Source: Aphidius gifuensis
Taxonomy: Eukaryota; Arthropoda; Insecta; Hymenoptera; Braconidae
Direction of reading: 5' to 3'
Length of the DNA stretch: 64,000 nt
NCBI RefSeq assembly: GCF_014905175.1
Contig: NC_057791.1
Location: forward strand, 19,038,177 to 19,102,176
Below are positions 1 through 12,080 of this stretch, piece by piece. The translations under genes and the position numbers were made by a program. The notes under the pieces are model-generated. The model saw only the letters and a list, made by a program, of their open reading frames with translations. It was not told the DNA's origin and ran no database searches. The first letter of the stretch is position 1. Every line of letters starts with the position of its first letter.

Positions 1-1032
1 TATATTTGATGACGTCAGAATTTAATTTTTTTTATTGTTTGAAATGTTGATTATCAACGGAATTTAACAGAAGTTTATTATCAAAATAATATTTTAATAT
101 TATCATTATAATAGGTCAACATTAAAGTGTTTTGTATTACAAAATATAAATGTTATGTTTTTAATAATAATCAGCTGTATTTATTTGTATTTTTATTTGA
201 ATGATTTTTCGTTTTAACTGTATTTTTTTTTTTTTTTTTTTCGTTTGTCTGAAAATTATATTGATTTTATTTTATTAAATTTTGTTATTATTTTGACTTT
301 TTTCTTATCGGTTAAGTCTAGTGCGCAGTTTCAAGGAGAAAGGTTCAATTAACTTTAATGAAATTAAAAAAATTTTCTAAGGTCACATTGAAATTTAAAA
401 AAACAAAAATTTTTTTTTTCATAAATGTTATATATTTTTTAGATAAAAAAAAAAAAATAATGTAGCTGAAAAAATCATTTTTATTTGATCCATTTGTTGA
501 TATTTTTCTAGATAAAATATTGATTATTTTTTTTTTCTTATTTCTTAGATTAGAGAAAGTCTCAAGGACATTACCATTTCAGCCTAGAAAAAAAAAAATA
601 AATAAAAAAAAAAATAAAAACTGACAAGTAGATTTTTGTATCTGCGCGGTTTTTCGTAGTGACTGGTAGTGAACTCTATCGATAAATTTCAAAAGCTAAA
701 ATATCAACGTTTACACATTTTGACATTTGTCAAAAATATGTTGACAAAATAATAATTATTTTTTTAACATTATTGTAAGTTTAATAAACCCATACATTTC
801 CATTATATCCATAAAAAATAATTAACTTAAATTTTACAAAATTAAATTAACATTATTATTAGTTTATTTAAAAATTATTTATTTTGACATATTAACATTG
901 AATATTGATGATTCATCAGGTTAACAATATTAACACTGACATTGTTATTGAATTATCACAATTGATGAATTTAAAAAGCAAGAATATTTTTACTATGTTT
1001 TGATTATTTACAGATAATAAAAATTGATAAAA
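1..1032 (+). promoter_or_regulatory. Dymeclin upstream region with 5' UTR acceptor and DRE-like element
   Basis: This stretch holds no coding sequence. It is AT-rich with long T and A runs. A TATCGATA box, the DREF-type element of many insect housekeeping promoters, lies at 677-684, just after a locally GC-richer patch (about 640-676). In sequence this AT-rich, an 8-mer like this is expected two or three times per 64 kb by chance, so position is the only extra support. A tttacag acceptor at 1007-1013 lies about 20 bases before the dymeclin ATG, so the 5' UTR is probably spliced, with a non-coding exon further upstream. The transcription start is not resolved. Confidence 0.4.
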
Positions 1033-3485
1033 ATGGGTGGAACACCAAGTCGTTATGATGATTTATCAAAAAATATATATTTAATTAAATTATGTGGCAA
1101 GGAAATAATACCACCAAATGATCAATTTTGGAATAAATTTTTATCATTTAATATTAAACCACCTGTTACAAGAAATGATCAAATTGAACTTGATTCACGT
1201 CTTGATACAATGTGTCAAGAATTATTAAAAAATAATTTACATACTGGTAATTTTGGTTCATTAATACAAGTTGCATTATTAAGTGCTAATGAATTACTAG
1301 CATCTGGACCAAATGAAAATGTCATGATAACATGGAAAACATATAATGCATTATTTTCAATTCGTTGTATATTTAAATATTTAGTTGAAACACTAAGTGA
1401 GGATAATGTTATTAAACATACTGAAATTGATTCAAATAAAAATAATGATAAAACTCATAGTATGAGACTTGAATCATTTTTTGAAATACTTATTGAAATT
1501 ATTATTGATTTGCCACTTTCGTAAGTTTTATTAATATTATTTTAAATATACCTAATTTACATTGTTTATATATTAATTAATTGTTGTAATTTTTATATTT
1601 CAAGTGGTCTAACATATGCTGTACATCTTGAAGCAATAAATTGTCTTCTTGTTCTTTTATCAGTACAATTATTTTCTCAAACATCAGCTGAATATAGTGT
1701 TGTTTATAAAATGATAATGCATCATGAAACAAGTTTACATGCTCCAGTTGTTGTTTGTACATTATTACATAATTTTTCACAACAAGAACATGCACCACCA
1801 GATCTTTTAGTACGTGATGAAGGTGGTAGTTTTGTATTTAGTATTGCAGGTATATAAATAAATTAATTAAATATAATATATGATTAATTGAATATTATTA
1901 ATAAATGTTTATTATTATTTTATTTAGCTGGATTATGGAATGTTATAAGAATGGGTATGGGTAATAGTTTTAAAAATGTACAAGTTACAAATAATGGCAC
2001 AACTGAAGAAGAAGAAAAAAAAAGAGATATTGAAACACCACTTGCTAGTCAATCATTATTATTATTACTTGTATTAACAAATCATTGTACAACAACTCAT
2101 AATCCATACAGAGATGCATTATTTTTTTTTACAAATGCCAATGATAATCAATCAATGATAACAACAAAATCAATAATACCATTTAGATTTAATTTGGATA
2201 AACTTTATAATACTATATGTCGTGTTGAAAATACTGATGAAATAACATTGTTATTGTACATGTTGTTGCATCGTAATCAAAGAGTCAAAGAGGACATTAT
2301 CAAACGTAGTGATATACAATTACTAGTAAGGCACAAATTTATTTAACAAAGATTATTTAATTAAATAGATAAATGTTGATTTCCTTTTTTGTTTTTTTTT
2401 TTGCTTTCTTAAAAAGGTTACGCCAATTTTGCAAATTTTATATCATGCACCTGACAATACATCACATCATATCTACATGTCACTTATTATTTTGTTGATA
2501 CTGAGTGAGGATGAATCATTTAACAAAAGAATTCATGAAATTGTAAGTTTATATATCTACTTTTAATGATAATGATTATTGACATTTAAATTTGGTTTTT
2601 TATGATTAAAGATGTTGAAAAATATTACGTGGTATACTGAAAGATGTATCAGTGAAATTTCACTTGGTGGCCTTTTGATTCTAGTTGTTATAAGGACAAT
2701 ACAATATAACATGCTTAAAATGAGGGTAAGATTATTGTTGTATTTTAGTTGATTTAAAATAGAATTTAATAATACAAAAATTTAATATTTAACAGGACAA
2801 ATATCTACATACAAATTGTCTTGCAGCGTTGGCAAATATGTCTGCACATTTTACATCCTTACATCCTTATGTAAGTCAACGTTTATTGAGTTTATTTGAA
2901 ACCCTAGCAAAGAAACATTCACGTCTTGAATTAAAAATTCATGGACAAGGAACATCAAGTAGTCCAGAATCAACAAATATTGATATTAATATTGATGCTG
3001 GTGATTCTGATTTAATACAAGATTTAACAATACTTGAAGAAGTATTAAGAATGATACTTGAAATAATAAATAGTTGTTTAACTTATCGTATTGGACAAAA
3101 TCCAAATTTAATTTATACATTATTATATAAAAAAGATATATTTCAATTATTTAGAACACATTCAGCATTTCAAGATATAATACAAAATATATATTCAGTT
3201 ATTAATTTTTTTTCACATAAATTAGAACAAACAGAACAATCACAAATTGATGTTAATGAAGTATTAACAATTATTAAACAAGGCACATTACAATGGCCAA
3301 AAGATAGATTACGTAAATTTCCAGAACTTAAATTTCGTTATGTTGAAGAAGAACAACCAGAAGAATTTTTTATACCATATGTATGGAGTGTTGTTTGTCA
3401 AGGTGCATTATTATACTGGAGTGCTGAAAATATCAAATTATTTCCATTAAATAATAGTGAACAAGCAACAGTTGTTGTTTGCTGA
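1033..3485 (+). CDS. DYM: Dymeclin (six exons, complete)
   Basis: Dymeclin is a peripheral Golgi protein needed for Golgi organisation and secretion; in humans its loss causes Dyggve-Melchior-Clausen syndrome. Exons: 1033-1520, 1605-1849, 1928-2325, 2417-2542, 2612-2725 and 2796-3485. All introns are short (69-90 bp) GT-AG introns, phases agree throughout, and the product is about 686 residues (human 669). The protein matches along its whole length, for example LASQSLLLLLVL, SEISLGGLLILVVIRTIQYN, DKYLHTNCLAALANMSA and RKFPELKFRYVEEEQPEEFF. The ATG at 1033 is chosen because it gives MGGTPSRYDDL, aligned to the human MGSNSSRIGDL start. Its Gly2 and Ser6 fit an N-myristoylation signal. Upstream in-frame sequence only extends to a TTG. 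The last residues (about 10, ending VVVC) run past the conserved C-terminus. The gene is convergent with calsyntenin. Confidence 0.97.
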
Positions 3486-6400
3486 TAAATTATTTTTATA
3501 GTTTTTATTAAAAAAAAAAAAACAAAAAAAATAATTATAATTAAAAGAAAATTTTTCTACTGTTTATCAATTTTTTTTTTTCTTTTTAAATTAAAACAAA
3601 AAGATAAACAATATTATCATGTAAATAATAATTTATTTTATTTAAGTTAAATTTTTTTTTTTTAAAAAAAAGAAAATTTTAATTATGTAGAATTAATTGT
3701 GATTTATAATTGGTTAAAAATAAATTTATTTAATTTATCAATTTATCAAATAATGTGTTTAAATTTTAATAATGTAAATAATTTAATTATTTATTTAAAA
3801 AAACAAACAAACCAATTAGTATACCTAAAAGAGAAATTTTAAAAATGAAAAATGCTATTTTTTTTTTTTCGAATGTACATCTTTATTAAACAAATACAGT
3901 TGACGCCTTAGTGGTATTTATATATTTATATAATTATTAATTATGTATTCATGTTAATTAATATATATTTCTATATATAATTCTATATCTGTGCAACTCA
4001 TATGCGCGTGTGTCTACATATTTTGTTTTTTATATTTTTAATTTCTCACAATATTTCCTGTATTATTTTTTCAATTTATCAATTATTTGAGTTGCTTTAT
4101 TATTATCATTTTAATTATTTTTCATTGTGAATTATATGATTTGTAATTTGACATATCTGTGCGCACTTGCCAATATTAGTAATCATCATCAGGATGTAAA
4201 TTATTATTCAGTATCTTGCCCATCTAAATAAAATTTTTTAAAACAATTAATATTTCATTGTTTTATATATATTTATATAAACACATATGTAAAATTAATT
4301 CCTTATATGCTCTAATCAATTTTTCTTATATTTTAAAATATGGTTAATATTTTTTTTTAGTTTTTTTTTTTTATATTTTTTAGGAGGGAATATTATTCAA
4401 GTCTGCTCGCAGTTAATTTAGGCTAAATATTTTTATCTGATATATTTTTATAATATTTTTTTTTTTTTTAATTATAGCCCATCTAAATTAATTCCTTTTT
4501 TTTTTATTTAGTTTACAAATATTCTATGATATTTATTACCGTAAGGGAAAAATAAAAATCATAATAACAGTCTCATTCGGTTTTTTAAAAAAAATCGATC
4601 AATAAGTTGTTTTTTAACAATGAAAAATAAAAATAAAAAATTGCTAAAACATGATTTTTTTGTTTTTAATAACAATACTCTTGATATCTGTGTCAGTTGA
4701 TGTATAAATTTTCTACATTGACAAAAGGTATTCATAAATGTACCAATAACTGATCAATAATTCTTTTCATATTCAGTGATGCATTGTTCCAGGTTTATAT
4801 AGAAATAGATTGAGTACTATTTTGTTGTTTTTTTTTTATCCCATAAATTGATGGATACGCGTATTCCAATTATTTATAAACTTGTTATTTCATTTTTTGT
4901 TTTTTTTATCTAGTTTAAAAACAATTTATTGAAGCAGCGACAGTTTCACTTCTCTTTTTTTTTTTCGTTTTTTTTCATATAGCAGCATTTTTTATTGTTT
5001 AAATTTAATTTAACACTAAAATTGATATTTTATTTTTCGACCTGGATGTCATCACAAATATATCACCGTAGAATTAAAACAAGCCATGGGTTTATTCCAC
5101 AGATATATATTTTTTAACTATCTGTAAATTAAAAAAAAAAAAAAAAATTTGAAAATTTCATTAAAATTATATTCACGGGTTTATTTTATTTTCCGTTTTT
5201 TTTTTTTTTTTATTTTCTCTGCAAACAATTATATTTATATATTTATTTATAATATATATATTTTTTAAAATTTTTTTTCATTATTTATTTATTTATTTCA
5301 TATTAAACTAATACACAGTATTATTTTCTAAATGCTTAATTTTATTTTTTCACAATTTATTATTATTATTATTATTTTTTCTATAGTTGCCATTCATTTT
5401 TGCAATTAATTTTCATTAATTTAAGTACATCATTTTGGTGTAAACACCAAGCTATATTATTGTATTGCATTCCTCAAAAAACTGGTACCTGTCCAACATT
5501 TTGCATTATTACATTTTTTTTTTTTTTCATTATTTTTTTTACTTTGTTTTTTCTTTTAAATTAAATATTCAATGAATGCACACAATAAAACAATTTAAAA
5601 TAATAATAATAATAAAATTAAGTACATATTCATATTTAAGTACCATGATTAAAATTCATACCATAAAAAATGTTTGTGCATGTGAAATTTTAAAATAAAT
5701 AAAAATAATATTTAAAAAAAAAAATCTAAAAAAAAATTCATGCTAACAATTTTTTTTTTATTTGTCTTAGCATATTTTTAAAAATTTCATTTACGTCACT
5801 GGGTTGAGTTTATCTTTTAGATTATCATTAGGAATTTATGATTAAAAAAAAAAAAAAATTCAACAATTTAAAATACAACATTGGAGGTAACACATAATTC
5901 GGAAGCGGATTAAAATCGTGGATATCTACGATTGATTTTTATTTTTTTTTTGTTTTTATATTTATTTATTATTTATTTATTTTTTTTTTGTTATTTTTAT
6001 ATTATTTGTTTTGTTCAAAAAATTGGACTTGTGTCCTATAAAAATGATATGATATGCATATTGAAAAAATAAATTGTTATTATAGATTCTATGAATATTG
6101 ATATTCATAATTAAAAATTATAAAGATATTTGACAACTATGTGATTAAATTACATTAAAAATCCGATTAAATTGCATGATATAATTTTTTTTATTCAAAA
6201 TTTTATAAGGACATTTAAATAAACAATAAATTTTTTTATTTAAATATACTGATTTTAAAACACTGATGATAAAATTATTAAAATACCAATTTTTTTTTTT
6301 GTTACCATATATGTAAATATTTTTTTTGCCATGCACGTATACCTTTAAATGTTTTTTCATTTTTTTTTTTTTGAGTAATATGTTTTTACGTAAATGAATG

Positions 6401-7701
6401 CATATATATAAATATAAAAAAAAATATATATATTTATATATACACAAACATACACACGCGCATATTTGTAATCAAATAATTTATATGCATGTATACAATT
6501 ATGTCCAGAGCTTGACAAAAAAAAAAAAAGGTTTTCATTTTTATTTAATTTCATCAAGACGTCATCCACTAGTGGGTGAATGCATATAATATTTATAAAC
6601 ATATATGTATAAGGATATGATTTTATACCGTACTTGACATTAAAAAAAAATGTCTCAAGTTCAAAAGACTTATTTTCTCATTATAGCCTTTGTTTTTTTA
6701 TTAATTTTTTTAAACTTATTTTTAACGAAAAAAAAAAACCATTCAAATCAGCACAATAAAATTTGAAAAAATTATTAATTTATTAGCCATTTAATGACAA
6801 AAAAAAAAAATAAACAATAATATTTAAAACTTAATATAGTAATTAGTACAAATTGTGTAAATAATTAATTAAAATCAAATTAGTTGAAAAGCGTTTTTTG
6901 AGATATAAGAATTGTTTAATTGAATTTTTTTTTTTTACTTAACTTAACTACTTGTCATTAGAGACGATACGTTTTAATATGTCTGTGTTTTTAAGTGTAT
7001 TTTGTTGTTATAGAAAGAGTAAACCTAAATAAGCGTGCGCGCACTCGAGTGCTTGTAAAATTTAATTTTTTTAAATTTTTTAATCGGTGCTTAAGCAGAG
7101 TACTAATGGCATTTCCAGTATCAATGATAATAATATTATTTTATTATTAATATTCATTATGTTTTTTTATTTTCATATACTTAAAAATTCCATCTAAGGG
7201 ACGGATATATAATACGCTCATCTTCTTTTCTTTTATTTTTTTGCCTTCATCTTCTCTTTTTGACATTTTTCGAAAAAAAAAAAAACATTCCTTTTTTTCT
7301 CTCTAAATACACTCTACTCTGTTATTGCAGCGCGTCGTAGTCTTAATTTAAAAAACAAAAAAAAATAAAAAATATAAATATATATATATGTATTGCAAGA
7401 ATTTATTTTTATATTTGAAATTTTGGACAGCTGAGTGCCAATTGCAAAATAAAAAATTATCCAAATTAGGAATTTCGAAAAATTTAATTTTAAAAATAAA
7501 ATTAAACTGTACTCCCCTTAATACCGAATATTCCTGTATATGAAAAAACAGGAGATTAATATTTCCATTATTTTTTCGTTTGTTTGTTAGAAGAATAGAA
7601 GATAATTAGAAAAAAAAAAAAATTTTGAAAGTAAAAAAAAAAGAAAAACATTTTTTTTAAAAAAATGAAACTTTTAAAGAAATGAAAAATAAAAAAAAAA
7701 T
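3486..7701. other. Gene-free convergent interval between dymeclin and calsyntenin 3' ends
   Basis: This 4.2-kb stretch is very AT-rich, with homopolymer T and A runs and (TA)n patches. It must contain both 3' UTRs because dymeclin and calsyntenin converge on it. AATAAA-like hexamers occur on both strands, but in this composition they are too common to pick the used sites. Small open frames here (for example 6145-6602, both strands) are low-complexity K/Y/I/F strings and are not genes. A near-perfect palindrome at 5914-5933 is listed separately. Confidence 0.7.
5914..5933. repeat. 20-bp near-perfect palindrome
   Basis: The sequence AATCGTGGATATCTACGATT is an inverted repeat with 18 of 20 positions symmetric, centred on GATATC. 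It sits in a locally less AT-rich patch between dymeclin and calsyntenin. It could be a dimeric protein binding site or a stem in the 3' UTR of either gene. No function is known. Confidence 0.5.
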
Positions 7702-10700
7702 TTAAACATCACGATGATCCCATTCAAGATCATGAGGAATTTGATGATGTTGATGATGGCGATGATGACGACGTGTTGATACATCACAATCATTATCACA
7801 ATCAGATGAATCAATATCATCATCTCTAAATGAATCATCATCAGAATCAGAACTAGCTGAATCATCATGTTCATCATCACGATGCGAATTATGTGAATTA
7901 TTATCAGCTAAACGTTCCATTGGATTAACTGTTATTGCAAGTGCTGAATCATCCCATGCCATTTCAGTTTCAGCAGTTAATTCATCACTTGCTGTACGAC
8001 TTTTATTAGCTCCACGTACACGTGTTGCACCAACAACAATCATAAGAAGTAAAAATCCAATACAACCAGCAGCAACAATTGTTATTGCATGACTACCAGT
8101 TGAATTTAAAATTTTATTACCTCCATGTAATGATGTTGTTTCATATTCATTTGATACATCAGCATGATGTCGTGATAATTGTGCATGTCCTTGTACTGGA
8201 TCAAGTATTTTAACAATTGGTGGTAAATCAGTTGGTAAATTTGATGTTGGTATTAAAATTGATGATGATGATGGTGATGATGATGGTAATGATGATGATT
8301 TTTCTTTTGGATGTATAACAGCAAGTGTTTGTACATATTCATTACTAGCAAATCTACCAGATAATTCAGAGCATGTTAATTTAAATACACGATCAAGATA
8401 ATATGCTGGTTTTTTATTAGTATAAGTTATTAATCTTAATAATTGTTGATATTTATATGGTGTATCAGCACCAGACAATACAACACCATCACGATCAATT
8501 CTTGATACAATTGCATGTACTTGATGTAATGTATCAGCTGGTAAACCAATTGTTTCATGATCTGGATTTAAACTTGGATATACTGATACAGCACATGCAT
8601 CTAGCCGTGCTGCACTACCAGCAGTAACACGTGCATCAGAAAATACTCTAACACCAACACGAAAATCATTATATTCACGTGCAATATATGATGTACCATT
8701 AACTGTTATACCAGGACGTGGTGGTGGTAATACTGTAACATATGATTGTATTGATGGTATTGTTATTGGACGTATATCATTACCATCACATATTATTGTT
8801 GTATCTAAACGGAAATTACGACGTCCTGGTGTTGGAAAACGACGTGTATTTGTATAGCCAATACGACGTAATAATATTTCAACATTTGTATAATTATCAC
8901 CGTCAATACGTACTTCAGTTAAATCAGAATTTGTTAATAATTGTGTACCTGGTTGTAATAAATCCATTGATGGTACATGTATACCTTCTTGACAACGTCT
9001 TAAACATGTTAATACTTCTGATTTTTCAGTACGTCCAACAAGTACAGATAAACCAGCAAGATAACCACGATAATGATGTTTTGTTTTATTATCAGTACCT
9101 TGCCAACATGCACCAACAGTTATTGTTGTATTAATATCTTTTGCTGGATGTAATGGCCAATCATCAATAATTTCTGGATTTTTTTCATTACCATGATACT
9201 CATCACCATCAACAAATAATGTAACATGTGGAAATTCAACTTGTACATTAATATGATGCCAATGATCATCACATACTTGTGGTATTTTCCATCTCCATTC
9301 AGCTGGTCTAAATATATTTGGATCGCCCTCTGAAAAATCACGTCTCAATAATAATATTAAACGACAATTACGTACAAATAAAGCATAATGATGACGATTC
9401 ATTTTATGATCATCAGCAGCACATAGTATATGTTCTTTAACATGTGGATCTTGTCTTGGACGTGGACGATGTTTCATCCAAACACCAATACTAAATTTTT
9501 GTGCAAGTGCATGATCAAGTATTTCAGCTGGTATTATTGCTGCTGAGCTTGTACCATCAAATTCAAATATTTCATCGGCTTCTCTGCCTTCATCACGTAT
9601 CAATGTTGATGTCCAAGTTGTTGATGGTCCAGGTGTTGGTAATAAATCAATACTATCTTTTGATGCACCACAAAGTTTACGTTGACTTTGTACACTGTAT
9701 GTATCACGATCACAACCTTTACCAATATGATCTGTTGCTAAACTAAGTGTTGCTCTTAAATTACGTAAATTACATGGTGCATCACATAATTCAAGATGTG
9801 CTGATGGTATTAATGGTTGTGGACCAGCATCTGCTGAATAATCAACACGTTCTGGTATACCACGCCAACCAGGTGAACATACACGATTAACTTTAACTGT
9901 AACCATTGTTGGTGCTGATTGTTTCATACCACAATCATATGCAACAACAGATAATATATAATTATGTGAACGTTCATAATCAAGTGGCTCGGAATTTTTA
10001 ATAATTCCTTCATTATTAATATAAAATGGTTGTTCAGCAGTCAGTATTTCATATTTGCATACGTCACCAAATTTTGGTGTACAATCACGATCAGTTGCTT
10101 CAACACGTACGACCTCCTCATAAAGACGTCCCTCATCAACTGTGCTGACGTATGCTGGTTCTGTAAATTGTGGTGCATACTCGTTGACATCAATCACTGT
10201 TATATGAACAGTTGCGCTATTTAAGCAAAAAAGAACACATTTTTTTTTATTAATTTATTATCAATGAGATGATTTTTTAGATAAAATGTTTTAAATAGAA
10301 ATTTAAAATAAAAAAAAAAATCAATAAGATTAAATTTCTGCTTTATCTATATCTTGCCTTCAAGTAGATTGATAATTATAAATAAAAAAATAAAAAAAAT
10401 AGATTAAATTTTAAAATTTACATTTTATTTAATTAATTAATTTTTTTTTTCATACTTTTCTGATTGATATCCATTACAGCCAACAGCAGCAATATCAAAT
10501 TTATAATTTCTTCGTTTTTCACAATTTAGGACTCGTATTGCTCGCAATTCAGCAATTCCTTTATCTTTCAAAATAATATCAAATGGTGCTTCACCATGAT
10601 GCTTATTCGATATACGATATTCACATATTTTTGATCCAAATGCACGTATTTGGGGTGTTACTTCAACTAGAGTTTCATTTTCTTTAACTAAACCATGATA

Positions 10701-12080
10701 ACCACTCTCCAAACTGTCCAGATCCAAATGTGGTACTAAAAAACAATTAAAAAAATATAATTTATTCTCAATATTATTAACAAATCAAATTATACAAATA
10801 AAAACATTTCCTCCTTTTTTTTTTCATTCTATACTTGTTTATCTCAACTATTGTTTTTTTTTTCTCTTTTTTTTTTCATTCATCATTGTTTATTTCATTT
10901 AAAAAAAAAAAAAAAATTCAATGCATGGTTTAAAATAATTTGCATAAACGTGCAAAAAAAAAAGAAGGAAAAATTTAAAAAAATAAAAAATAAAAAAACA
11001 GAATTAAATTAAAAGTAAAAAAAAATAGAAAAAAAAAGAAAAAACTAATTTCCATAAACGTCACATCTTCTTTGTATGAAACTATACAATTTATTTTTAA
11101 TATTTTTATATATATAGCTAAGGAAAATATGCAAATACAAGGAACAAAAGTTGTGTAATGACAAAGGACATTGATATACATATATACACATATAAAATAT
11201 GATTGTAAATTTATTTGTAAACATGTTTGGCAGGTATTTAATAGTTTTGTATACAACACCAACATAAAATAAGGTCAATTATGGTATACGAAGTGACTTT
11301 GAAGCCAACATAATGCAGTATACAACTTAAAAAAAATAAAAATAAATAAATAAAATAAAAAATAACAATTTAATCATGATATTTGATAAGTCTACATATC
11401 ACCTATTACAAATATCGATTTCTCTTAAATGTAAAATAATCATAATAATACATATAATTATGATTATTTTAATTTTTAAAATATTACAAAAAAATAGTGA
11501 ATTTATACCGCCCCACTGGATTATTGGCTTTATCTGTCACATGACGTGATTTTCCCATACATATATATATAAATTCCATGCTTGTGTACCTTGATTATTA
11601 TTATTATTATTATTTTTAGGATTAAATGAGGTAAAGTGTTTTTTTTTTTTAAATATATGTGACTATTATTATTATGATGATGAGGAAATTTATTTATTTT
11701 TTTTTTTTTTTTTGGTAAATGGGGTTTTTGGGTAGAGTGGTTATTTGTGTATTTTTTTTCGTTTTATAAAAATAGTTTTTTTATTATTTTTTTTGAGAAG
11801 ATTTATATTGTTAGGCGTGGGTGGTGATATTTTTTTTATAATGGGATTTATGATTTTGGAGCATTTTGGAGCAATCGCTGTCATTTGGCTAGACAGGATA
11901 TTGGTTTTTTTTTTTTTTGGTTGAGATCAAGTGGGAGGATTGAAGAGTAATGAGATTAAAATTAATTAATGTTGAATTACCTCCATGATCGTTGAAAGAG
12001 GTCGGTGATGGGTCATAATCTGGAATGCTAGCGTGTGATGATCCAATTGTTAATAACACTAATGATGCTATAAGCAACAT
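7702..12080 (-). CDS. Cals: Calsyntenin (three coding exons, complete)
   Basis: Calsyntenin/alcadein is a type I membrane protein that docks vesicles to kinesin-1 light chain and acts at synapses. Minus-strand exons: 12080-11981, 10735-10456 and 10216-7702; phases join cleanly to about 964 residues (human CLSTN1 981). Seen: signal peptide MLLIASLVLLTIGSSHA (1-17); two cadherin repeats (about 34-135 and 140-240, with VIDVNEYAP between them); a laminin-G/LNS-like domain (about 343-535, FEFDG...NRHHYALFV...VGACWQG); the conserved CSELSGRF(A)SNE segment; and a transmembrane helix (about 837-860). The cytoplasmic tail has WDDSALAITVNPME (881-894), the kinesin-light-chain motif, then an acidic stretch, a His-rich stretch and a final LEWDHRDV. 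The ATG at 12080 is the first methionine in frame before the signal peptide. Most of the protein lies in one 2.5-kb exon. Confidence 0.97.
10736..11980 (-). other. Calsyntenin intron 1
   Basis: This 1,245-bp intron separates the signal-peptide exon from cadherin repeat 1. It has a gtaatt donor (minus strand, ending at 11980) and a tttttttag acceptor at 10736-10737. It contains A- and T-rich runs and a TATA-like patch near 11561-11575. No coding sequence or RNA gene was recognised. Intron 2 (10217-10455, 239 bp) is similarly featureless. Confidence 0.85.

Noticed and set aside
677..684. Calling every TATCGATA a DREF site
   Set aside because: Further copies at 27948-27955 and near 54829 lie mid-intron and match the number expected by chance, so only the promoter-proximal copy was mentioned, with low weight.
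8742..9746. Open frames antisense to the calsyntenin exon
   Set aside because: They are rich in Tyr/Leu/Val/His and arise from the A/T-biased codons of the real gene on the other strand; no start context, domain or splicing supports them.
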